Notes under the pieces: generated by a model
The model's input: the letters and a program-made list of their open reading frames with translations, nothing else
Database searches by the model: none
What the model was told of the DNA's origin: nothing
Part shown: positions 9,874 to 19,300 of the stretch, piece by piece
How the letters are laid out: every line of letters begins with the position of its first letter
Position numbering within the stretch: the stretch's first letter is position 1
Program-made: the position numbers and the translations under genes
Source: a bacterium
GTDB lineage: Bacteria; Patescibacteriota; Minisyncoccia; Phycocordibacterales; UBA5272
Direction of reading: 5' to 3'
NCBI GenBank assembly: GCA_027482685.1
Contig: JAIXVU010000003.1
Coordinates: 1-38,064 of the forward strand
DNA: 38,064 nt

Positions 9874-10782
9874 TTAATTTGTAACAGGTACCCTTCTCTC
9901 TGTGAAAGGAACACCAACCGCCTTGAAGTAATCATCAAAACGAAGTAGTGATTTTGCGACTAGGTCAACAGTGTTTTGGTACTGACGTGCCACAAGGGTA
10001 CTACGGACTGGATCGGTATCAACCGCAGAAAGCCCCTCTAAGGTTGTTTTATAGGCAGAAAGTCGATTAAGAGCGGTAAGGTGTAAGGTAACAGCAGAGC
10101 GGGGTACGGTTGTTGCAAGCATCTTCTTGATAATTGTATCTACTTGCCCCGCTTTTTTCTTAAGAGGTAAAAGATCTTTTGAGTTTTTTGAGGTGTTGTA
10201 TGTTCCCACTATCTCCAAATCACCATCTGCAAAGTTATAGGATGCTGCTTGTGTTGCGATACCTGCAATCGTATCTCTGTATGTAATGAGAGAGGCACGA
10301 TCTTCTTTTGTTGAGACGGTAAGGTCTTTTTCTGTATAGAGTTTGATCGCTATCTTTGAAGCCTCAGCATCAAGTAGTCCGTTAATAGTATCCTGTTGTG
10401 TCGCTGGGTCGGTGATATTATTTTGTTTCATGTATGCAGTTGTGACATATACATTCTTAGCAAACGATGAAGTCAGGTTGTTAGGATCATCTAGTCGCGC
10501 CCGATCTTCTTTTGATACAGGTGACTGTTCTTTGGTTGTGTTTACTGTAGCGTCACTTTCTTTGTAGGTTTGTTGCAGTAGTGTTTTCCAATCAGGTGCA
10601 CCATCGTTGTTGTTATCACGTGCAATCGTCTTGAAGCTCTCAACGGTTACGATATTTAGAGGTGTATAGACCGGTGTTACTTCCTTTACACCGAACCATG
10701 ATGCTGGTATAAACGTGGTGGCAATAACAAGTATAACGAGCAACCCAAGCCCTACAAGTGGTATCGATACTTTTTCTTCCAT
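9874..10782 (-). CDS. membrane-anchored protein with EF-hand-like Ca-binding loop
   Basis: 302 aa; N-terminal TM (VGLGLLVILVIATTFIPASWFG); 'ARDNNNDGAPDWKTLLQ' resembles a DxDxDG loop. Confidence 0.7.
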   Translation of the reverse strand: MEEKVSIPLVGLGLLVILVIATTFIPASWFGVKEVTPVYTPLNIVTVESFKTIARDNNNDGAPDWKTLLQQTYKESDATVNTTKEQSPVSKEDRARLDDPNNLTSSFAKNVYVTTAYMKQNNITDPATQQDTINGLLDAEASKIAIKLYTEKDLTVSTKEDRASLITYRDTIAGIATQAASYNFADGDLEIVGTYNTSKNSKDLLPLKKKAGQVDTIIKKMLATTVPRSAVTLHLTALNRLSAYKTTLEGLSAVDTDPVRSTLVARQYQNTVDLVAKSLLRFDDYFKAVGVPFTERRVPVTN

Positions 10783-10839
10783 TGTACAAGTATACCGTGA
10801 CTAACTAGTCTTGGAAGATAGTTATACACCGTATGGCGA

Positions 10840-12282
10840 TTATTTTGAGATACGCAATATCTCATCTTGAGATATTTTATAGACCCCACTATCAACATCA
10901 TCATCTTTGTCGGTATAAAGAGTGTCGATTATTTTTCCATGAGGGGAGATAATGTATGAAGGTAGCCCATTTACGCTTCCTACAAATGGTGTACGTAGTT
11001 GGGCAGCCGCAACTTTACTAAATGAACGTAAATGTGCATCGTAGATTGCACTTTTTTTGAACAGTCCAAGGTATGCTTGATGTATGATAATGTCAGGTTT
11101 TTCTTTGCCAAGACGCCGTACTGTCTCAAACGATACTATCTCCGAACACAGAAGTGTCCCTATTCGCACTCCATTGTAGAGATAGGTACGAGGTAGAAAT
11201 ACTGGAGCATAGGTGTGGTTTTTAGTAAACAATGCTAACTCTTCTTTATTAATAAAATGACGAAACACCGGCATAAAAAGAGATGGAATGTATTCATTAA
11301 ATGGGAACATGAATTGTTTATGAGCTTGAATAGGTGATGGTACCCCTTTTTTATAGAATATGCTGACATTTGAAAGCTTTCCTTCATATGTGATGGTGTC
11401 CCCATCAACAAAAAGTACGCCAGGTAAGCGAGTGTGTAGCTGTTCACCAATTTGCCCAACAAGATATTTTGTAAACTGTGAGTCTTCTGGCAGGGCTATG
11501 ATATCTGGTCGATTATGGGTGAGTGATTCTAGGGAACGATAAAGAATCGCAAAATATTTTGCAAAATCTTCGTTGACATTATCCCCTCGTTTCGTCATAG
11601 AAAACATGGTCGATACTGTGCCTATAGTGACAGGGTCTTTTGGACCACGAACTGGTATCAAATAGTGTATACAGATAAGGCCTATAATCATGATAATAAA
11701 AGGCGTATAATATATCTTTTTGTACGGCGCAACAAGAATATATTTGATAGTGGTAAGTGATATACCCACAAGAAATGTAAGCATATATGCACCACCGAAG
11801 TATGCATACTCGATAAATGGTGTTACCGATAACGCGTTTCCGATAGTCTCCCCACTCCAGTGAAGTCCAATCCACCCACCATTACCAGAAAGTATGAAGG
11901 ATATAAGAAATGAGCGTAGTATCTCTGCAAGTGTAAGTGTTACACCAAATATGAACACTTGTGCCCACCAAACTAGTGTGTGTATTTGCTTTATGATAAA
12001 GAATAAAGACACCACACTATATGCGCCTGCACACACAATACCAATAATAAGATTAAACAAAAATAATCCAAGTAGCTGCAGTGCCCCCTCCTCAAGCCAC
12101 GGTATCGGATACGCGGTATACGGAAGACAAAATGCAAACATTCCAAAAAGCAAACCAAAGACAGACCATATTAGAAGAGTCTTTTTTTTAGAGTGGTGGT
12201 ATTTATGCGATAGCGTAAGAGCATACCACAATGACCCTATGGTGATGAACGAGTAGCAATACTCAAGGAAAGCTCCAGCCAT
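10840..12282 (-). CDS. apolipoprotein N-acyltransferase-like (carbon-nitrogen hydrolase family) membrane protein
   Basis: 480 aa; N-terminal TM segments followed by nitrilase-like motifs: DIIALPEDSQ (Glu), AHKQFMFPFNEYIPS (Lys/Glu region), RIGTLLCSEIVSFE (Cys). Confidence 0.8.
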   Translation of the reverse strand: MAGAFLEYCYSFITIGSLWYALTLSHKYHHSKKKTLLIWSVFGLLFGMFAFCLPYTAYPIPWLEEGALQLLGLFLFNLIIGIVCAGAYSVVSLFFIIKQIHTLVWWAQVFIFGVTLTLAEILRSFLISFILSGNGGWIGLHWSGETIGNALSVTPFIEYAYFGGAYMLTFLVGISLTTIKYILVAPYKKIYYTPFIIMIIGLICIHYLIPVRGPKDPVTIGTVSTMFSMTKRGDNVNEDFAKYFAILYRSLESLTHNRPDIIALPEDSQFTKYLVGQIGEQLHTRLPGVLFVDGDTITYEGKLSNVSIFYKKGVPSPIQAHKQFMFPFNEYIPSLFMPVFRHFINKEELALFTKNHTYAPVFLPRTYLYNGVRIGTLLCSEIVSFETVRRLGKEKPDIIIHQAYLGLFKKSAIYDAHLRSFSKVAAAQLRTPFVGSVNGLPSYIISPHGKIIDTLYTDKDDDVDSGVYKISQDEILRISK

Positions 12283-13016
12283 GTAGGAAGTGTAACATCC
12301 TCAGCTCGTATGGTAGAAGGTATGCCAAGTTCTTCAAATAAGTTTTTTATAGCAATGTGGGTGAACTTTTGTTGCAAATTAGAGACAAGAAATTTTCTTT
12401 TATGAGCAAAGCCAGCTTTTATGGTAGCGAAAAATAATTCTTCGTGATATTGATGTCGAAAGGTATGCCGTGAAATATTTTCTATTGCAAGTACTGCGCT
12501 ATCAACCGTCGGAGCTGGGTTAAAGCTTCCTTTGTTAACACGGCAAACAAGTTTTGGGTTGCCGTAGCATTTTACCGATAGTGAGAGAATTGATTCTTTG
12601 CCATCACGGGCTACAATTCTTTCGGCGACTTCTTTTTGTACTAGCACTACCATACATGTTGGCTGGTGTGCGTGCGAGAGATATCGCGAAAGTATAGCGC
12701 CTGTGATGTAATAGGGAATATTAGCAATAAGTTTGTAAGGTGTATGCGGTGGTTCGTAGGTAAGCGCATCCCCTTCGACAAGAGTAAGGTTGCTGTAGGA
12801 TGCGAAAGTCTCTCTAAGAAGAGGTAAGAGATCGTTGTCTTTTTCAAGAGCAATAACTGATGCTTTTGTCTCAAGTAGTCCCTCTGTGAGAAATCCCCTC
12901 CCTGGCCCTATCTCAAGAACAGTATCAGCAGGCGTTAGGTTCCCTGCTTCTATTATTTTGATACGGGCAGGTACTGATGTAAGAAAGTTTTGACCAAGAG
13001 ATTTTTTTGCTTGCAT
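12237..13016 (-). CDS. rsmA: 16S rRNA (adenine1518-N6/adenine1519-N6)-dimethyltransferase
   Basis: 259 aa; KKSLGQNFL, VLEIGPGRGFLTEGLL, LIANIPYYITGAIL, VLVQKEVAERIVA motifs of RsmA/KsgA. Confidence 0.96.
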   Translation of the reverse strand: MQAKKSLGQNFLTSVPARIKIIEAGNLTPADTVLEIGPGRGFLTEGLLETKASVIALEKDNDLLPLLRETFASYSNLTLVEGDALTYEPPHTPYKLIANIPYYITGAILSRYLSHAHQPTCMVVLVQKEVAERIVARDGKESILSLSVKCYGNPKLVCRVNKGSFNPAPTVDSAVLAIENISRHTFRHQYHEELFFATIKAGFAHKRKFLVSNLQQKFTHIAIKNLFEELGIPSTIRAEDVTLPTWLELSLSIATRSSP

Positions 13017-13020
13017 GTGT

Positions 13021-13932
13021 TTACTCTAGCATATTTCGGTGTAGTGTCCCTTTTTTCCATATAATTGCCTCAAGATAGTAGTGCATTAACGATAAGAAGA
13101 GAGCAACTGCAAAGAAAAGAGTGACGCTATACCACATAAGCAAGTAGCCTACCCCAATACATATACCAGGAAGAACAATAACAATATAGCGAGGGTGTAT
13201 ATGTAGCAACGAATAGATTCTATTGTTATTTTTTTGTTGTTGGTAGTTTGTATCATGAGCTGTATATACAGCAAAGGCTGACGTGTCATGTGTAAAAACA
13301 AGCATGAGAATACCAACTGCATAGTATCCAAACAAAATACACACAGATGCAAGTATGATGATTGCTGATGAGGTAATAACATAGGTATCACGCTTTGCAA
13401 AGTACACACTAGTTATAATAAAAACAATAAGCGAGATAATCCCAGCACCTTGTAAGTATATGGTAATTTCACGCGGAACATATGCAAACCCTTCGCCTCC
13501 TACTGATAATGCAAGTGTGATAGATGTGATAACTCCCGAGATGCTCCATATACGTGTAACAAACGTGTTATGAAGATAACGTCTACATAATCCAACCTGT
13601 TGTCTAGAAAAATGATACAAGGTGTATCCAATAAAAAAGTAAACAAGGAGTGACGGTGCAAATAGCATAAACACCGCGATGATGCTTAGCGTGATGATAA
13701 TCGCATGTATAATCGGTTGCTTATAGTACACTAGATATTCTTTGTTTGCGTACGATACAAATGATGCAATAATATGAGGAAGTCCAAAGAGTATATGATA
13801 CCAGGCAAATACTGTAGGACTTTGAGGTAGCAATGTCTTCAGATATCCTTGTAGAACAAGCAGGTCAACTATAACCACAAGAAAGAAAGACAGTGCGATG
13901 TAGTTGATAGCAGAGAGTGTTTTTATCGGCAT
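13021..13932 (-). CDS. polytopic membrane protein with conserved-looking His motifs
   Basis: 303 aa; about 8 hydrophobic segments; His clusters at GLPHIIAS, YHFSRQQ, FTHDTSAFAVYTAHD, LMHYYLEAIIWK. Confidence 0.75.
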   Translation of the reverse strand: MPIKTLSAINYIALSFFLVVIVDLLVLQGYLKTLLPQSPTVFAWYHILFGLPHIIASFVSYANKEYLVYYKQPIIHAIIITLSIIAVFMLFAPSLLVYFFIGYTLYHFSRQQVGLCRRYLHNTFVTRIWSISGVITSITLALSVGGEGFAYVPREITIYLQGAGIISLIVFIITSVYFAKRDTYVITSSAIIILASVCILFGYYAVGILMLVFTHDTSAFAVYTAHDTNYQQQKNNNRIYSLLHIHPRYIVIVLPGICIGVGYLLMWYSVTLFFAVALFLSLMHYYLEAIIWKKGTLHRNMLE

Positions 13933-13990
13933 GATATAAGTATACTCATATGCTTACAGTAATACAGTAAGCAAAGATGTCACACTTCTT

Positions 13991-15922
13991 TTATATATAC
14001 ACCACCCCTCCCCCACTTTCTTTATAGTACAGGTCATGAAGCTCTTCTATTTCTTCTGGGACATCTTCTAGGAATTCACTCGGTGCGTTAATTTGTTTTT
14101 GTCCAAAGATAGTGCGAAGTTCTGCATAGCATAAGTAAAGGTGTTTACGGGCGCGCGTAACCGCAACATAGAAAAGCCTTCTTTCCTCCTCCTCTTCTTC
14201 TTTAGTTTGTTTATTGCTTCCGATTTTTTTGTGTGGGAAGAGATCATGCTCAAGGCCTACAATAAACACATACTCAAACTCAAGACCCTTACTTGCATGC
14301 ACTGTCATTAACCTCACACCGTTTTTTTCTTTTGTATCGTTATCTTGATCTGATTGAAGAGATGTCTCTTCTAAGAATTGATCAATAATATCTTTACCCA
14401 CTACGTTATCATAACGTATTGTGAGAGACACAAGTTCACGAGCGTTCTCTAAGCGCTCCCTGTCATCTGATGAGCCGTCTAACATCTCTTTTTCCATACC
14501 GGAATCTATGATGATGGTTTGAATAACATGTGAAAGTGGCTCAGTCTCAAGGAGTTCAACAATTTTATCTAAAAATGTGTAGACAGAATGTATCTGTACC
14601 TCAGCTTTTTTTGGAAGCTCCTCGCCTGCGAATAATTTTGCAAGCGTTACTTTTCCTATTCCGCGTTTTGGTGTTTCAAGGACGCGACGAATATCAGGCT
14701 GTGACGCACGGTTAAGCGCAGCGCGCAGATAGCTCATCACGTCTTTTATTTCTTTTCGCTCAAAGAACTTGGTACCAAGTAGATTATACGTTACGTTAGC
14801 TCTAATAAAAGCCTCTTCTAATACTCGTGATTGGAAGTTAGCTCGATACAGCACTGCTATAGTTTCCCCTCGTACCCCTGTATCAATAAGTCTCTTACAT
14901 TCCTTTGCAACACACTCAGCTTCACTCTCCTCATCCCATGAGGGCATGATATCAATCTTGTCTCCAGCGCCTTCCTTTGTAAAAAGATTCTTGTCGTTAC
15001 GAACAGTATTTTTCTTAATAGCAACATTAGCCAGCGTTAAAATGTTTCCTGTTGAGCGGTAGTTCTCTTCAAGGAGTACTGTATATGTACCTGGAAAGTC
15101 CTTCTCAAAGTTCATAATATTGCGTAAGTTCGCCCCTCTCCAGCTATAGATATTTTGGTCAGTGTCTCCCACAACACAAATATTATTAGTTTCTTTATTC
15201 ACAAGAAGTTTGACGAAGGCATACTGTGAACCGTTAGTATCCTGATACTCATCAACGTGGACATACTTGAAACGTTTCTGGTAGAACTTTCGCACGTCTT
15301 CGTTTTCCTCAAGTAACATTACAGCACGCACAATGAGGTCATCGAAATCAAGAGCGCGCTGCTTACGCAGTTCTTCTTCGTAGATTCTCCACACACTTGC
15401 GACGATATCCATCTGAGAGGTTACAACTTTTTCACGGTACTTGGTAAGCGTTGTGAAGTCCCCTTTCTCACGACTAATAATTCCTCGGATTTTAGATGGG
15501 TCGTTAATCTTCGGATCAAGAGAGAGCATCTCAAGAGCACGTTTGATAATAGAGAGCGTGTCTGACTGGTCAAGAATAGTTGGGTGTGCGTGCAGTCCTA
15601 GATGCATGTATTGCTCTTTGATTATCATTAGTCCAAGAGAATGGAATGTCTTAATGACCGGCGTATGATGAAATGGATTCTCGTGTTCTATAATATGCTC
15701 TTCCTCAAGCCTGTTTACGATACGTTCACGCATTTCCTTCGCAGCTTTATTAGTGAATGTTACTGCAAGGACATTACGTGGATCGGTACCTTTTTTTATT
15801 ATGGTTACAATACGCTCTGTGATAGTTTTTGTCTTTCCAGCTCCAGCGCCAGCTAGGATAAGAAGAGGGCCTTCGGTATGCTCACTTGCTTCACGCTGTT
15901 TGTCGTTTAAGGTAACACTCAT
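13991..15922 (-). CDS. UvrD/PcrA-type superfamily I DNA helicase
   Basis: 643 aa; LNDKQREA, ILAGAGAGKTKTITERI, FTNKAAKEMRERI, VDEYQDTN, VGDTDQNIYSWRGA, LEENYRSTGNIL, VRLMTVHASKGLEFEYVFIVGLE, RRLFYVAVTRAR. Confidence 0.97.
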   Translation of the reverse strand: MSVTLNDKQREASEHTEGPLLILAGAGAGKTKTITERIVTIIKKGTDPRNVLAVTFTNKAAKEMRERIVNRLEEEHIIEHENPFHHTPVIKTFHSLGLMIIKEQYMHLGLHAHPTILDQSDTLSIIKRALEMLSLDPKINDPSKIRGIISREKGDFTTLTKYREKVVTSQMDIVASVWRIYEEELRKQRALDFDDLIVRAVMLLEENEDVRKFYQKRFKYVHVDEYQDTNGSQYAFVKLLVNKETNNICVVGDTDQNIYSWRGANLRNIMNFEKDFPGTYTVLLEENYRSTGNILTLANVAIKKNTVRNDKNLFTKEGAGDKIDIMPSWDEESEAECVAKECKRLIDTGVRGETIAVLYRANFQSRVLEEAFIRANVTYNLLGTKFFERKEIKDVMSYLRAALNRASQPDIRRVLETPKRGIGKVTLAKLFAGEELPKKAEVQIHSVYTFLDKIVELLETEPLSHVIQTIIIDSGMEKEMLDGSSDDRERLENARELVSLTIRYDNVVGKDIIDQFLEETSLQSDQDNDTKEKNGVRLMTVHASKGLEFEYVFIVGLEHDLFPHKKIGSNKQTKEEEEEERRLFYVAVTRARKHLYLCYAELRTIFGQKQINAPSEFLEDVPEEIEELHDLYYKESGGGVVYI

Positions 15923-15957
15923 TGTGAGTAAGAGTGTAGCATATTACGATATGACGT

Positions 15958-16024
15958 TGCCGCCCATGCAAAATACATACAGCGAAGCCAAAGGCTTCGC
16001 TGTATGTATTTTGCATGGGCGGCA
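15958..16024. repeat. perfect inverted repeat, 32-bp arms with AAA loop
   Basis: TGCCGCCCATGCAAAATACATACAGCGAAGCC-AAA-GGCTTCGCTGTATGTATTTTGCATGGGCGGCA; arms 15958-15989 and 15993-16024 are exact reverse complements. Confidence 0.97.
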
Positions 16025-16028
16025 CACC

Positions 16029-16319
16029 CTACACATCTTTCTTAAACGCTTCAGTTACTTTGAGCCTTGCTTTATCAAAGAGTTCTGCATGGTTTGGCAC
16101 AAGATGTTTAAGTGTTGTTGAGTAGAAGTCTTCCCCCATTGCAACACTTGATTGTAGGGCTTTCCAGTTAGCTTCGGAAAGAGAGTCATAGACATCGAAA
16201 AGAAATTGCTTTTGTATAGTCTTTGCAATTTCAAAGAGCATCTCATCCTGCTCATGGTCTGGTAAAGCAGTTAAGTTAAAATCTTTTACCAATGTCTCAC
16301 GAAGTGTTTGGAAGTCCAT
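16029..16319 (-). CDS. small alpha-helical hypothetical protein
   Basis: 96 aa: MDFQTLRETLVKDFNLTALPDHEQDEMLFEIAKTIQKQF...; resembles small CPR-restricted DUF proteins (family not confirmed). Confidence 0.75.
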   Translation of the reverse strand: MDFQTLRETLVKDFNLTALPDHEQDEMLFEIAKTIQKQFLFDVYDSLSEANWKALQSSVAMGEDFYSTTLKHLVPNHAELFDKARLKVTEAFKKDV

Positions 16320-16334
16320 AAATGTATGTTGTGA

Positions 16335-19300
16335 TTATACTACAGACCCAGTGGCTTTTTCTAAAGGCTCACCCTTATTCGCATGCTGGACGTTCCTTTT
16401 TATACGATCTACAAACTGCAGAACACTTTCACCTTTACCTGGATACGCGGTAGATGTAGGTAGCATTCCTATAGGATTTTTTTCTGCCACAAATACACCA
16501 ACAAATTTCTTAATAAGCCTGCTGAACTCTCCTCGAGTACCGTTGGTTACTCCAGGGAGATCAGTGGTTACATGATATAGATCATAAGCAGACATTTTCA
16601 TGAATTCATTAAATGAAGAAGGGTTATCGCTAGTTTTAAATTCGGTGATTGTGCTTTTAATGATTTGTTCACTTGTTAAATTCTCAAGGGTTTCAAAAAA
16701 TGCAATCTGATCTGGGAGTATAAGGACGTCTTTTTTATAGTTTCTTTTTTCAACAAGGCCAGCCTCCTCACTTGTTTCTGTAATCATTTTATTATTAGCT
16801 GATGATGAAGCAACTGCGGTAACAGCAGCTTTACCACTTTCAACGTTGTCTTGTTTGCGAGTGACATATGCCCCACCTGCGCCAAGTAGTATTGCTCCTG
16901 AGAACATAAATGGCCATAACCATGGTCTTGAAAACTTCTTTGATTGTGCCACTAGTGCTTCGTGGAGGTGGGCAACAAGACTTTTTCTTTCCTCTGTTTT
17001 TTTCAACTCTTCAGGTGATTTAGGTGGTACTGGAGGCGCAGACGGTGCTCCAAAATTTCTCATATCTTGACGGGTTTCTGTGGAATTTTCTGCTCCAGGT
17101 GGAGTTTTATCTGGTGCATTACTAGCTCCTCCAAGACTATATGGTGACGTAGGGCCACCAGCAGTAACTGCGCTACCTTTTAAGGTGCCTAATGGTGCGT
17201 CTGGTTTTTTTACAGGATTAGGAGTAGCGCCAGATTGTTGCGGACGAACACTCGTTAATCCGGTTGCAAGAGGATCGTCTAATCCACCCTTTGATAGTAC
17301 ACCCTCAGGGTCCTTGCCTGTTATTGCTACAGTTTCCACCCTATCTTTTTCTAGGCGTGTGTTAATTTCTTCTGGTGTTTGCTTAGAAGCAATTTCGCGT
17401 GCAGCTACTCTGGCTGCGGCAAGATTTTTCCCTTCTTTTGTTGCCATTTCTTTAGCTTCTGCTGCTGGACTGTAGACTAAAGTAGCTCGCTTATGAGCGG
17501 CTCGTGGGTCAATGACAGACTGTTTTGCCGCTTGTGCAAGAGCTGTAAGATCTTCTTCGGTTATTACACCTGATGCAATCTTTTCATTAAGTATTTTTTG
17601 AACAATTTTTTTCTCTTCTGAATATCCTGAAGGAAAACGCAGATCTAGGCGGTAGAGATACTTACGAATGAATTCTACTGGGTTATTATCCGCTTCTTGC
17701 CGGTAGCGTTTTTCTAAGAATTCTAATCGAGAGGTTTCGACGCCTTTCACCTTTATAGCTTGAGCTACTTTGTTTTTTGCTTGTAGAGCTTCATATTCTG
17801 CAACAGATACTGATGTACCGTCACGGAGATGCACTCTTGCGTCATTTGCAGCAACACGATTCGGACGAAGAACTGATCCGTTTATGGTACGCGTTCCACC
17901 CCGCACCCTATCTTCTACAGTAAACCTACTGATAGCATTTCGCGTATTCTCATATCTATCTACTGTTTGTTTGAAAAGGTTAAGTGCTTCTTCGTACGCA
18001 GTAAACTTAGTACCATCAAAAACACCACTATCCTTCTTAACTAGCGCTTTATATTGTTTCAATTTCCCTAATTCTTTTTCTATGTGCTTAGCTGAGTCAG
18101 GACTTACCTCGCCCATAAGCCTTGTTGCTTGTGCTTCAAGTGAGTTAAACTCTTTTTCTTTTGTATCCCATAACTTCTCTATCTTTAGTTGCTCTTCTGC
18201 TTTCTTTCGCTTTACCTCTTCACTTTCAACAATATCTAGACGAGCAAGTTTCCAGTCCTCCTCAGCTTCTTCTAATCCACGATCTAAGTTATCACATACC
18301 ACCAAAGCTTCTTGGAGATTCCCATCTTGAACCTGATTAATAAAATCATTCTCACGTTCAATTACATATTTGTATTTTTCTTTTTTTGCACTTCGTTCTT
18401 TGTATGAACCAGATTCAAAAAAGGCTAAGTATCTGTTGTACAAACCTTTTCTGTTTGCATCGCCATTAAAAATATCTATTAGTCCACGCCAACTTACTTC
18501 ATTTTCTTTTATACGAACTGGTTTACCATCGCGAATCAGATAAACGCCGTTTAGCAAGGCCTCATCTTTTGAGTTTTTATTTGAAGTAGTAGTAACTACA
18601 CGTATAATCCCTTCAAGGGACATACGAATAACAAGAGGTATTGGGGCTTTATCAGGTGTTGGTGGTTCTGGTGGATCAGAAGGTGGGTCTGAAGGAGGTG
18701 GAGGCGGAGAAGGCGGTCCAGATGGCGGAGGTGGTGTCGTCCCTCCTCCAGACGGGCTTGGTGATGTAGCTGACGGGTCGGATGCTATTGCAGGGTCAGG
18801 AATGGTAGGTGGAGTAACAGCTGATGTTGCAACTGTTGGAACAGGTGAAGAAAGAACAGGGTTGTTTACAAGAGCTTGACGCCGAACGAACTGTTTTCTT
18901 GAATCATCCTCAGCGTCTTCATTGCGCAGGCTTGCTTGATAGTCGTCCCAGCCACGCGCTGCGTCGTCTTCATCAAGAGGGATTGTACGACCTTTCTTCG
19001 GACGAAGAACTCCCATGATTCCTTTTTTCGAACCCCGTTCCGCCCTTAGAAGATTTTCTCTTGATGCAATTGCTTGATCTAAAACTTTTCCAAGCTCTCT
19101 TGCTAAATTATCTGCCTCATTAACATTTCCTGTTTGTAAAAGATCTATAACAGCATCTTTTAAAGTAGTAAGTTCTGGGGCGTTATTCTGATCATCAAGT
19201 GAAAGAATAAAATCAACATAGTTTTCTAGCGTTGCCTTAATCATGTGGAAGTCATGTGCTTCTTTTGTAGACAAAACTCGCACCCCTTTTTGGGTTTTGA

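Noticed and set aside
13991-15922. Helicase plus neighbouring ORFs as a phage-defence system
   Set aside because: The protein has standard housekeeping PcrA/UvrD motifs and no adjacent nuclease or defence partner.
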